Part shown: positions 12,829-22,757 of the stretch, in pieces
Position numbering within the stretch: position 1 is the stretch's first letter
Layout of the letters: every line of letters starts with the position of its first letter
NCBI GenBank assembly: GCA_025677825.1
Contig: JAIXMO010000016.1
Location: 516,145 to 580,144, forward strand
Direction: 5' to 3'
DNA: 64,000 bases
Source: Helicostylum pulchrum
Lineage: Eukaryota > Mucoromycota > Mucoromycetes > Mucorales > Mucoraceae
Made by a program: the position numbers and the translations under genes
Notes under the pieces: generated by a model
Database searches by the model: none
Seen by the model: only the letters and a program-made list of their open reading frames with translations
Told to the model about the DNA's origin: nothing

Positions 12829-13446
12829 TTAACCAAACATATTGTCGTAGCCAGGAGCGTTTGCAGGGTAGACAGGAGGGCCATCCACTAAGACAGAAAA
12901 AAGGTCAAACGGCGCGTCTTTATCCGTCTGAATCTCAACATCTAAAACTCTTCCTTTGGCATCAGTGCACTTAGCATAATAATTGTCTTGTGTACCGTAG
13001 AAAGCAAGTCCACCACCTGTTGTACATCTTGCATATACGTCAGTAATCGTGCGATCGGGAAAGAAAAAACGAATCTATATAAGTTATAAGTATTAGTAAA
13101 AAAAAATTTGAAAATGAGAAACGTATAAATAGCTAAACTTGCAAAAAATAAAGCGATGTCGTTGTCTACTCGATACAAAGAACACTCTTTTGTAGTATAA
13201 TGACAACATGCTTCGTCAGTCATATCCAATAACTTGTCAAAGGCTCTACATATATTGTAAATATTAAATTATTGAAGAACGTATATCTAAAAAAAAAAAA
13301 AAAACGTACGCCCACGGGATAGCACCTGAGTCATCCTGGCTTACTTTAAACGCGGTACCGTCATCAAACTCGTTGTAAACGCAAAAACCTTTTATTCCTT
13401 GTAAGAAAAGAAGACTTGACGCTAAAAGTAATTTGATTCCAACCAT
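12829..13446 (-). CDS. Secreted cysteine-rich protein, family member B
   Basis: Three exons (13446-13310, 13245-13143, 13074-12829) give a complete 161-residue protein. It starts with a signal peptide: MVGIK, then a leucine-rich core, then a QGIKG cleavage region. The mature part has six cysteines: one after the signal peptide (FCVYNEF), three in exon 2 (ACCHYTTKEC) and two in exon 3 (RCTTGG and AKCTD). This is consistent with three disulfides. A shared box FDDGTAF follows the first cysteine. Exon lengths and phases match member C. Intron 2 appears to start with GC (GCAAGT) instead of GT. The product is presumably secreted. I do not recognise a named family; a small effector, defence or wall-related protein is possible, but no activity is inferred. 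Confidence 0.75.
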
Positions 13447-15379
13447 TTGATTTTATATATTGTGTATTAGATTGTTTTTTATATATATAAAAAAGCTCTG
13501 TTTATATATGATAAGCGTCCTTTGTTCTCATGTATTAGCAGCAAATGATAAATTTTGAAAAGAGTATGTGTTAGAAAGAGCAAATAATAAAGAGATCTTG
13601 GATCTCTTTCTTAACATGCGGTAACTAAATTTATGAAAAAAAGTCTCTTTGTAAATACGTATAATCTGATACATAAATATAATTGTGTTATGATGGGTAA
13701 TATATATATATATATATATAAACATGCGATGTTGCCACGATATTTATTATAATAAAGCCTTAATAAAAACACCGTTCTTGACTACATTTTCATTTTTGCA
13801 AATACTACTTGGACATTTAATAACCTTTCATTCTCATAAACATACCTAGTAATTGTGTGTTTGATAACTAGTTATTCTATTGAATACAGTAGCGAATCAA
13901 TTTAAGGTGGCCGAAATCTGGAAGAAACACCATTATACCATTATAATTACTGCTCACTGAGATACCTGAGTTTGAATAATCGCTCACCACATAAGAGATA
14001 AGAAACAGGAAAGAGTTTTAGGTCCAAGTTGTATAATAAAAATAGTTGTTTCAAGTATAACTTTGAGACAAAAAATTAAAAAAAAAATCGAGAAAAATAT
14101 AAAGTAACAGGATATATGATATTAAAGAAATCTTCCTAAGGACTAACTTTTAAGTAACTTGGACAAAAGAATCATTTCCTGATGTTTAATTATACAAGAA
14201 TCCTACCTTATCTCGATCACAGTTAAAATGACCCTTTTTAGAAGTAGCGTCTAACCACCATTCACTTTTAAAAACGCGCGTTTTAAATAAGTATAGTAAT
14301 GAACAGACAACAACGGATTATAACACATTAAATAGTTCTTGAACCTACCCTGAATATTATACAAAAAATATACTGTGTATTTTTTTGTTGTTGCAAGAGC
14401 CCAAACATTAGATAAAAATACATTTAAAAAATACTAGCTACGTTATATAGAACTAAAATTATCTTTTTTATTTGGTTTATACTGCATCTCTTTTCAATAT
14501 TTCATCACTTATCAGCCGTCCATATGAAAGAATAAAACGAATAATTTGAGTCTACACCCACCAGGAGATATATCTCAGTTAGACTGCGAAGCGATAACCG
14601 GGTCGGAATATTTGGTGATGTAAGTGACATACGCGGCATACTTAAGCGGTGAAAGTATACATGTGTAGAAGTATGTCAAACTGTAAACAGCCGACAATGC
14701 TTTAGTGATATGCCTTAAAGTTTGATTTGTGTATCAAAGTATAAAAAAAATTAATAAAAGTATTTTAATTTACACGAATTGTTAAATACTACCTTTGCAG
14801 ACCACATGTGGCCACCCGGAGCCGACGTCCTTGCGGACGTCACAGACCGAAGAATGCGGAAAGTGACAGTAATGTAGAAAAGTACGAAATATCAAAATAA
14901 AAATTATAAAAAAAAGGATACTGGCTTTTATAATAAAAAGTAATGATAAAATTAAGGGGTATACCACTAATAAACTAATGGGAAAAAGAAGGGATGTTAC
15001 TGCAAATAAACGAATAGGGAAGAAAAAAAAAGGATGTTTTGGTTTGACACAGAAAAAATAATAAAACAGGTCCAAATAAGATTAAAAGTATGATAACGTT
15101 TACTTGTAAAATCAATCCAGGTAAAAGGGATTGCAAACTCTCGTTTGTTATTTATACTAATTCCAATAGTGGTCACACACTATTGCGATTGATTGTTACA
15201 CTTAGATTTGATCTAATGACTTTTACGAACTGAAAATTCTTGATTTACTAGATCCAATGCTATGTTACTTTCGTTATGTTTTATAATCAATGGTTCATCG
15301 ATTATTTTAATTATATTTATTTTATGTGTGATTTTACCACATATGATACTAATAAAAAGGAATGGGGAAAAAAAGGATG
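13447..15379. other. Intergenic with repeat traces
   Basis: No complete gene is seen. A segment at 13887-13926, beginning CAGTAG and containing GGTGGCCGAAATCTGGAAGA, recurs at 30814-30837. A TA-dinucleotide run lies at about 13700-13720. A perfect inverted repeat, GACGTCC-TTGC-GGACGTC, lies at 14824-14841. Short near-copies of AATGGGAAAAAGAAGGGATG occur at about 14971, 15010 and 15359, on the 3' side of the TnpB-like remnant. Confidence 0.45.
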
Positions 15380-15670
15380 TTACTGCAAAGACTGTAAACA
15401 GCGGATTTTCAACAGGTAGTTTACCGGAAGCTGCATAAGCGTACATATCTCCTTCGTTATTCTTTGTTCTGACAATTGCTTTGGGGTCTTGATAGAATCC
15501 TAACTTCAAGTAACGGTAGAGAATTTTTCGCGTGTGTATAGCCGCATTAACATCTCTATTCTAGTGCCAATATATAACTGTTAGCAACAAACAGAAAATA
15601 AGAATTTTTTTTTTATTTCCAGTAGGTTACCATTATTCGCGGGACACTGAGGGCACGGTTTCAACGTATA
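15380..15670 (-). pseudogene. Decayed TnpB/Fanzor-like (Cas12f1-like TNB domain) fragment
   Basis: On the minus strand a zinc-ribbon-like KPCPQCP is encoded near 15640-15662. Further along comes NRDVNAAIHTRKILYRYLK near 15485-15560, then LGFYQDPKAIV. CPxC followed by [WN]xRDVNAAxxI is the hallmark C-terminal signature of TnpB, Fanzor and the Cas12f1-like TNB domain, where the Asp belongs to the RuvC-III site. The two parts are out of frame. A TAG sits directly before NRDVNAA, and the second zinc-binding pair is not visible. I see no intact RuvC I/II part upstream. I infer an old fragment of an RNA-guided-nuclease-like transposon gene. Confidence 0.55.
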
Positions 15671-15949
15671 AATAGTCCTACTTAATAAAGTTTAGTGATA
15701 TTTTTCATTTGTAATTTTAGTATCGCTTAATATATGTACTTGCTTGTTTCATTTTATGTAGAATTGTATCTAAACATTTCCAAGTCGAGCGAGTTTCCTG
15801 CTGACCACTTGATCAACGTCTTTTTTTTTTCTTCTGTAGATAATAAAACGATTAGTTAAAGTCATACATAGTATTTTAATTATAGTTTTCATTACCGGTA
15901 ACAACATTGTTCGCTTTCGACAGTACCAAGTCTACCAAAACAGTGAGAA

Positions 15950-16215
15950 CTATTTTTTCTTTCGTACTATCAAATAGATCATATGAGTAAAACTGACCCC
16001 CTATTTTATCAACCTATTAAGCTATCATTACAGTAAATATATTTGTTACTATTATGTGCATATTTTTTAAAGGGGGTTTATATCTTATATTGATTATTCT
16101 TCTTTCTTTTATGTCCGTCAAAAGGATACGTTGCTTCTTAAAGTAACATCCGTGCTTATAGGTGTTCCAAATGCGGTCAACCTGAATGTGATGTCGTACA
16201 GACATTGGGCTTCTG
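15950..16215 (+). repeat. Dispersed gene-family copy 2, promoter and partial exon
   Basis: The part AATAGATCATATGAGTAAAA with CTATTTTATCA at about 15973-16013 matches copy 1 at about 10105-10145 and resembles 33.93 kb. Further on, TTTTATGTCCGTCAAAAGGATAC and the next 90 bases match copy 4 at about 49053-49170. One frame here reads RCSKCGQPECDVVQ, a zinc-ribbon-like pattern. In-frame stops occur shortly before it, so the copy is decayed. Confidence 0.45.
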
Positions 16216-16620
16216 TTTTTTTAAAAAAAAAACCACTTGTCATTAATCACTGAGCTAGAACCTTCTGGATTGATAGGATTATAGTGATGTTTCAATCAAT
16301 TGGAGACCAAACTGGCTACTACTTGGGGGTAAAAATGGGCGCGAGAAAATACATACCTGAGTTCGTTCTCTGAGATAATTATTTCATATTGATATTGTTT
16401 AGTTACTTAAATTATTCTCTTTATCTTTAATCCCTCTTACAACATATTTATCTTAAAAAGATGACATTTTATTAAAACAAAAGGCTATGATTTTGAGAAT
16501 TACAAAAAAAAAAAAGGCGAGAGAGCCAGTAGAACGGTAGTAAGTAACTTGACTACTTCTAAAAATAAAGAAGTATGTTAGGTAAAACTACATATAATAG
16601 ATGTTAATTAAAGAACTTAC

Positions 16621-16680
16621 AAACATAGAGTGGATTGAAGAGGCACTATCATCACTAGAACAGCAAGAACCCATAGTCAT
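16621..16680 (-). other. Possible first exon of a lipid-modified mini-protein
   Basis: A short minus-strand frame encodes MGSCCSSDDSASSIHSMF and ends at a good donor (GTAAGTTC). MGxxxS is an N-myristoylation consensus, and the adjacent cysteines could be palmitoylated. Another ATG two codons earlier would spoil the consensus if it is used. The downstream exon could not be assigned, because the nearest acceptor leads to a stop. This may be a relic. Confidence 0.2.
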
Positions 16681-16926
16681 ATTATTTTTGTTTTTTAAAA
16701 AGAAGCGAAATGAATAAAAAATAAAAAATAAAAAAAAGGCCTCTCTTTTATACTTATAAAATTGGTAAATTTTGAATTCTCATTAGCAACAAATATTAAT
16801 GTAAATAGCTTCAATTATAAGATAACTACGACCGCAAACTATTTTTGAATTTATTATGATAGCTTTGCAAAAAACTACTGACAAAAAAATATATATGTTT
16901 TCTTCCGCGACGACAAACAAAAAACT

Positions 16927-17481
16927 TTAAAAAGAATCGATCGCACTACCGTAATAAGGATCTAACAAACGAATTGGTAGCCTAACCCCGTTCGTATAAA
17001 CGCACACTGCAAAATACTCCTCTTGTGTACCAGAAAGAACAAGTGCGCCACCTGTAGCACATATTGCGATCTTAAGAGAAGGCGAGGTACCTGTCTTACA
17101 CGGAAAGCTGATCTATACAAATAATAGTAAGTATATACAGATATAAAAAAAGCCACAGATTAAAAGCTTACAATAAATTGAATCGAATCGTCATTTCTTT
17201 TTCTGCGTGAACAATCTATATTAGTGTAATGACAACAAACTATAGATCCCATTTCCATATGTTTTTTAAAAACTCTATATATGAAATTGTGAATATTTTT
17301 TTTTTCAAGTTGGTCACATGTTTTCAAAACAGTTAACTACTTACTTTCCTTGAGAAGTTCCAGAATTATTTTGGTTTATGGAAAATGAAGTACCGTCAGT
17401 GAATTTATTATAAATACAGAAACCATGTATTCCTTGAACTAGAATGAGGACAAGTAGTGTAAGTAATCTAACACTAAGCAT
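16927..17481 (-). CDS. Secreted cysteine-rich protein, family member C
   Basis: Three exons (17481-17345, 17274-17172, 17112-16927) join in frame to 141 residues. Exon 1 (137 bases) and exon 2 (103 bases) have exactly the lengths of member B. The signal peptide is MLSVRLL, then a Leu/Val core, then VQGIHG. The first cysteine lies in FCIYNKF, followed by the TDGTSF box. Exon 2 contains VCCHYTNIDC, and exon 3 contains PCKTG, ICATGG and FAVC, giving seven cysteines. The conserved GTQEEYFA matches the same position in A and B. Both introns have canonical GTAAG donors. Sequence divergence from B is substantial while gene structure is identical, so this is an older duplicate. Function is unknown. 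Confidence 0.75.
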
Positions 17482-17869
17482 ATTTTTAACATATGTTATA
17501 ACAACATTTTTTTCTTAAAAAAAAAATTGGGCTCATTTTATATCAAGCAGTAATGTCTTTGTTCTTACGTATCGTAATTTTAAATCATAGGACATGTATT
17601 TACAATAATCAAATCGTAATAAAGAGACAAGTACGGCTCCTATAAAAATACATCAATATGACTAAATAGATCATAAGTAAATAACATTGTTGTAGTCTAT
17701 ATGCTGTATACCGATTTTCAAACAGTGTTAATCATCAAATGTGGAATACAATATATTTATGAAAATAGCTTCCGTTATAAAACACGAACACTCACTTTTT
17801 TCGAATATATTATGATAGCTTTACATAAATATAAGGTCTTTAAAAAATAATACTTAAAAAGGGTCGATT

Positions 17870-18300
17870 GTACTACCATATTAAGAATCTATCAACGGAA
17901 TCGTTATGGTAAGTAACTTCATTTGCATAAATACATTTTGCAAAACATTCCTTTTATGTACCGTAAATAATTAACCATCCATCTATAGTACATATAACAA
18001 GCTTAAGGGAAGAGTGTTTACCCGACGTCAATTGAAGGTCGACCTATCTATGAAAATAAAGTATAGGTTAAATCTTACAGTAAATTTAGCTTCATATTGA
18101 TTTTCTGTCTACAAAAACGTATTACTACGAGAACCACAAATCAAAGTGCTCATTTCCAAAATGATTTTTAAAAGCGCTGTATATACTGTAAATATTTATT
18201 TTCTTAATGATTGTAATGGTTCAAAAGCACCTACTTTCCCATTTTTTGTTTTTGTTTTACCGTGAATGAAGAACCGTCAGTGAACAAATTGTCAAAAAAA
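17870..18300 (-). pseudogene. Decayed secreted cysteine-rich family member D
   Basis: The exon order of A-C can be followed. LFTDGSSFTVKQ near 18250-18290 matches the exon 1 box and is followed by GTAGGT. AFKNHFGNEHF starts at 18176 after an acceptor and matches exon 2 but runs into a stop and lacks the CC pair. SLKLVICTI...YGT near 17960-18010 matches exon 3 but stops at the GTQ position. No signal peptide is found. It is a dead fourth copy upstream of member C. Confidence 0.6.
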
Positions 18301-18699
18301 AAAAATGGATTCGTTATTATATCAACCAAAAATGTCTTATTGTTACATTTGTAGTCGCAAGTAATAGAGTACGTGTAATAGTTTAATAAAGAAACAGTCG
18401 TATGGCCGATTTAGGCTAAGTATTTAACTAGCTTTGGTACTCTTTCATACGAGAAAAAAATATGTTTCAAATAAGACTATGATCAAATAAGCTAAATCAC
18501 ACATTAACAAAAAACGACAAATAAAAACCGATAGAACAGCCAGTTGACCGTATACCAAGTAGCCATAAACCAAATAGTCATATACCATGAGGTAGAACAC
18601 CATTATCGAGTACCAAAAGTAGAATATGATATATAGGAGAACTTAATAATCATGATAAAACAGCTAATATACTCATTAAAAAAAAAGTGCAAAAAGACA

Positions 18700-18885
18700 T
18701 GTTAAAAGAAAAAAAAAAAGATGATTATGGGTTAAAAAAAAAAGAACAGCTTTATTTAATAAAAAAGAGGTAGAGTTTCTCTCAGTTCCCAAATACTATT
18801 GAAATAATATTAGGTTAACAGGTCTTACCACGAGAAGGTGGAAACTCTTTCAAGACCTAAAAAATAATGATATGCTGGGAAGCCG
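18700..18885 (+). repeat. Direct repeat, copy 1
   Basis: This segment (AGATGATTATGGGTT, then a T/A-rich part, TCTCTCAGTTCCCAAATA, and TCTTACCACGAGAAGGTGGA to about 18862) is nearly repeated in the same orientation at 24990-25140. The two copies enclose the M20 and CoA-synthetase genes. It carries no coding frame. It could be a solo terminal repeat, a SINE-like element or a structured RNA. Confidence 0.6.
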
Positions 18886-20941
18886 GAAGAAAAACTACAA
18901 CCACCCCCTTCCTCACCCTAATGAAGATTAACAAGAAATTGCTCCTTACTCGGTATGAAGTGTACCCCTACGATGACAACCCCCAAGCATTCAACTGAAA
19001 GCCTTCAGCCTGCAAACATCACCGGACAGTTTCGTTCAGTGGAGTTTAGACGAGGTTTTGTCCGCCTCGCATAAGTCCCTGACTTCCCACTCTTAGTGCC
19101 GGTGCTCCTTCATTAAGAGGCTGCCGACAGACTGAATTGACAATAGATGAAAGTTAGGTTTAACCATAGTAACGCAAAGCTCTAAAAGTGCTGCAGGGAC
19201 TTCGGAACTTCACGCGTCACCAAGAGCACCCTATTAGTAATCAAAACACCCAGGGATCAAGTTTCAGATGATTGAATTACGCCACCCCTCGTTTAGTAAC
19301 GCTCCCGCACAACCTACATTCGATGTTGATGAAAAGATTCATAATAATGTCGTATACTTTTTCAGAAGAGACCTAAGAGACTGTTCCAATAACTTGATAA
19401 TTTCACGAGGGAAAAGAGAGAAGAATGAAGAAAGAAAAAGGGAAAAAAGGAAAAAAAAAAAAAAAAGGGCGTTTTTTTTTTTAACTGTGTTTACTTTTTT
19501 CGTGGGTAAAAATATAATAGATAAGGCCACCTTCTCACGCACTGTTTTTCCTTTTATTGAACCAAGCCATCTAAAAGCCAATCATGGATATCGTTCCTAG
19601 CAATCCTTTGTTCTATGGATTTATAAGTTTAGGTGAATTTATTATGTATTAACAGCAGAGTTTAACTATAGGGATGCTGTCATTTAAACGCCTGAGGAGC
19701 AGTCAAGTTTATGTGTAACATGAAGGAAATTGCAGGAAAAAAAATTAACTGGCTCTTTGGAAAGTTTACAGAATGATTAAATATCGAACATGAAGTGTTG
19801 GAATAAAAAAAGGTTGGTTCCTCTTTCTTTTCAAAAAGAGTCATTAAACATCCTTCTAAGCAATAAAAAAATAGGCACACGTTTTATATATTTATGACTA
19901 CTTCACTACTTTTGATGATGATTAATCTCTTTTTTTTTTCGACGCTAATGAATACTACCATTGGTTTGGCTTTTTGAGTGCAGAAATATACATTCACGCG
20001 TGTGTCAGCTCATACTAGGATATATACGTAAGTCATCCATCTCTTTATGCAAAAGTTACTTTTGATATATCCAGATTTACGAACGTCATAAGCACCTTCC
20101 AAGACACTTACATCGTAAGTTCCAGATCCACATAATTATACGTATGACCTTGTCTGCAAGTAACTTGTATGAAACCGACATTCAAATATAACAACCGGAG
20201 CATTTTTCATTATTTGTTTAGATAGCTTTTTTTTTTTTTTGTTAGTCTGGACAGCATGCTATCTACTGAAAAGCTGTTTACTCAACAAAATATATATTTC
20301 CAACCAATCAGGTATTACATTAATTATTAAAAAAAAAACCTGAAAAAGTGCCCACTGATACAGGACGATCTTGTAACTAAAGCTTTAGATTGCGAAATAA
20401 ACAAACTCTCAGTAAACCGTTACTTGCCAAACTTTTTCACGATAAAACGCGATTGTTCGATTAAGAAAGTACTCGTACCACTTCACATAAATGGCAAAAC
20501 AACGAGAAATTAATAACGCTAAAAAAAAAAAAATTGGCTGGCTTTTTATGTATACTTCTTTTACCTGCAGCAGTTTAGTTGGTGTAATGTTAAGCTGAGA
20601 TCCATTTTTTTTTTAAAAAAAGAGAAATAGCAGAAAATTTAATGGTTTTAATAGAATTTATATTCAACTTTGCGTCTTGCTATCATCTACTTCACTAAAA
20701 AAATCTTTTTAGTACACTAGAGTCTCAAAATAAGGACGAAAAAAAAAGCTCCTTCCATTATAGTGATAGAAAAAGAGAGTAGTGTTTCTAGCTTTTAGCC
20801 AGAGTGGGGAGAATATATTTTTTTGAAAGCCGAATGACACAGTACTACCACACAAACACCGGCTGCTCGGAGGGGAATTAGTATAAAAAAAATAAAAAAA
20901 CTCCATAAACCTATTGCCTCTTTATCTTTTTTTTTTTCATT
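18886..20941. other. Intergenic, no gene seen
   Basis: The first 400 bases are more GC-rich than their surroundings and contain no convincing frame (for example GCCGGTGCTCCTTCATTAAG near 19100). They may belong to the same element as the direct repeat. The rest is AT-rich, with homopolymer-driven frames only. The last 100 bases before 20942 are pyrimidine-rich and likely form the promoter and 5' leader of the M20 gene. Confidence 0.4.
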
Positions 20942-22391
20942 ATGAACGACATTAAGCAATCTATTACACATACCATTGATGGTCTCGATAAGGAACTTCG
21001 AGAAATTAGTCTCAAGGTAACTTCTTTACATAAACTCCCTTTTTTTTTTATTTACTTACAAAACCTGTAATAGATTCATGACGATCCCGAGTTAGGAAAC
21101 AAAGAGTTCCACGCTTATAACTTTTTGACAAAGTACCTTGTTGGTAAAGGATTTGATATGACTTATGAAGCCGCTGGTTTAAAGACTGCTTTTATGGCAA
21201 AGTACAGTAACAGCAGTTCCGGCAGAAGAGTTGGTTTTGTTTGTGAATATGATGCTTTACCTGGGTAAGAAAAAAAACACGAAGTATATATAAAAAAAAA
21301 CTATGTTAACAAAAAAACTTCGTTTTATTTTATAGTATTGGACACGCCTGTGGTCATAACATTATTACTGTTCAAGGCCTTGCTTGTACACTTGCTTTTA
21401 AGGAATTAATGGATAAAGGTTTAGTTCAAGGTACTGTTGTTCTCTTTGGTACTCCTGCTGAAGAAACCACAAGTGGAAAGATTAATTTTGTAAAGGAAGG
21501 TATTGTTCAAGATAATGTAGATTATGCCATGATGTTGGTAAGTGATTTCATATCTTTTTTTTTTTTCTCCTTCTCCAGCTAAATTTATATTTTTTTAATT
21601 TTAGCATCCTTTTGCTATTGATGGATTATACGCTAGAATGTTAGCTTTAGATACACTTGACGTCGAGTTCTTTGGTAAGGCTTCTCATGCCGGTATGGCA
21701 CCTTGGAACGGTGTAAACGCCGTAGATGCTTTAATGCAAGGTTTTGATAACATTGGTTTATTAAGACAACAAACCATCCCTACAGACAGGTAAAAAAAAA
21801 AAAAAAATCTTGGTCTCACGCTTATTTTCTAATATTTCATTTTTTTCCAGACTTCACGGTATTATTACAAAGGGTGGTAATTCTCCTAATGTCATCCCAG
21901 CTTATTCCTCCGCTCGTTTTTATGCTCGTTCCATCACCAGAAACCAACTCAAGGCATTAAAGCCCCGCGTCGAGAACTGTTTTAAAGCCGCTGCTCTTGC
22001 CACCGGCTGTACCTATAAATTGAGCTGGGCACCATTGGGCCCCGTTGAAGATGTCTTTATGAACGATGCTTTGACTGCCGAATTTAAGCATTACATGGAG
22101 AAGGAAGGTATTGAGTACCATACACGTGCTGAAGAAGAACAAACCAGTACCGGCAGTACTGATATGGGTAACTTTAGTTATGTTGTACCTTCCATTCATC
22201 CTGCCTACGGTATTCATACCGACGCTGCTAACCATACCAAAGAATTCGCTGCTGCTACCAGACTTCCTCGTGCTCACCAAGATACCATTCGTGCTGCAAA
22301 GTGTTTAGCCTTCACTGCTGCTAAAGTCATGACAAGTGATACCTTATATCGACAAGTTGTTGACGATTTTAAAAAGGGAAAGCCTCAATAA
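20942..22391 (+). CDS. M20-family amidohydrolase, PM20D2-like
   Basis: This is a metal-dependent peptidase/amidohydrolase of family M20, close to the PM20D2/aminoacylase-1-like group that splits dipeptides or N-acyl amino acids in the cytosol. Five exons (20942-21016, 21074-21264, 21336-21537, 21605-21789, 21851-22391) join cleanly to 397 residues. Visible motifs are CEYDALPGIGHACGHN (metal ligands), PAEETTSGK (general-base Glu and metal Glu) and SHAGMAPWNGVNAVDA (lid-domain His). HPFAIDG and the C-terminal GIHTDAANHTKEF are also as expected. No signal peptide is seen. The substrate cannot be told from sequence. The next gene, 366 bases downstream on the same strand, is a CoA synthetase; a functional link is not shown. 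Confidence 0.9.
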
Positions 22392-22757
22392 AAAAATAAT
22401 TATATAACGGTTCTAGATATGTACAAAACAATCTTATGAAATCTCTTTTTTACACCCATCACCTTACATATCTTGTTGATTATGCAGTTTATGTAAAAGA
22501 TGGCTCCAGTTTTACTTTAAACTATTATGAACCGAACCACACTTCATATGATTGTATCTCTTTTACCCCACTTTTTTTTTTTTAATTTTCCACACTTTGT
22601 ACAACAATAATTGCATGAGAAAAAAAAAATACACACTAAAAATTTGATACACACATTTCGCACGTATCAATCAATCTACATGTATAAAATATGCTTTTTC
22701 ACACGAGTATAAATACCCCCTTTTTTTTCTTTCTTTTTCTTTAAAAAAAAACAAATA
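22392..22757. promoter_or_regulatory. Intergenic promoter region of the CoA-synthetase gene
   Basis: AT-rich spacer between two plus-strand genes. It should contain the 3' end of the M20 transcript. The CT-rich tract immediately before 22758 is typical of fungal leaders; no specific binding site is claimed. Confidence 0.35.

Noticed and set aside
14824..14841. GACGTCC-TTGC-GGACGTC hairpin as a terminator or binding site
   Set aside because: A single perfect inverted repeat without T-tract context or a neighbouring gene; noted only as a feature of the spacer.
14782..15075. 97-codon hydrophobic frame
   Set aside because: Composition follows the AT bias (Phe/Leu/Ile runs) and the frame contains sequence repeated nearby; no start context or domain.
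18886..19270. Structured RNA gene in the GC-richer stretch
   Set aside because: No box or fold of RNase P, U-snRNA, telomerase RNA or rRNA could be recognised by eye; covariance-model search would be needed.
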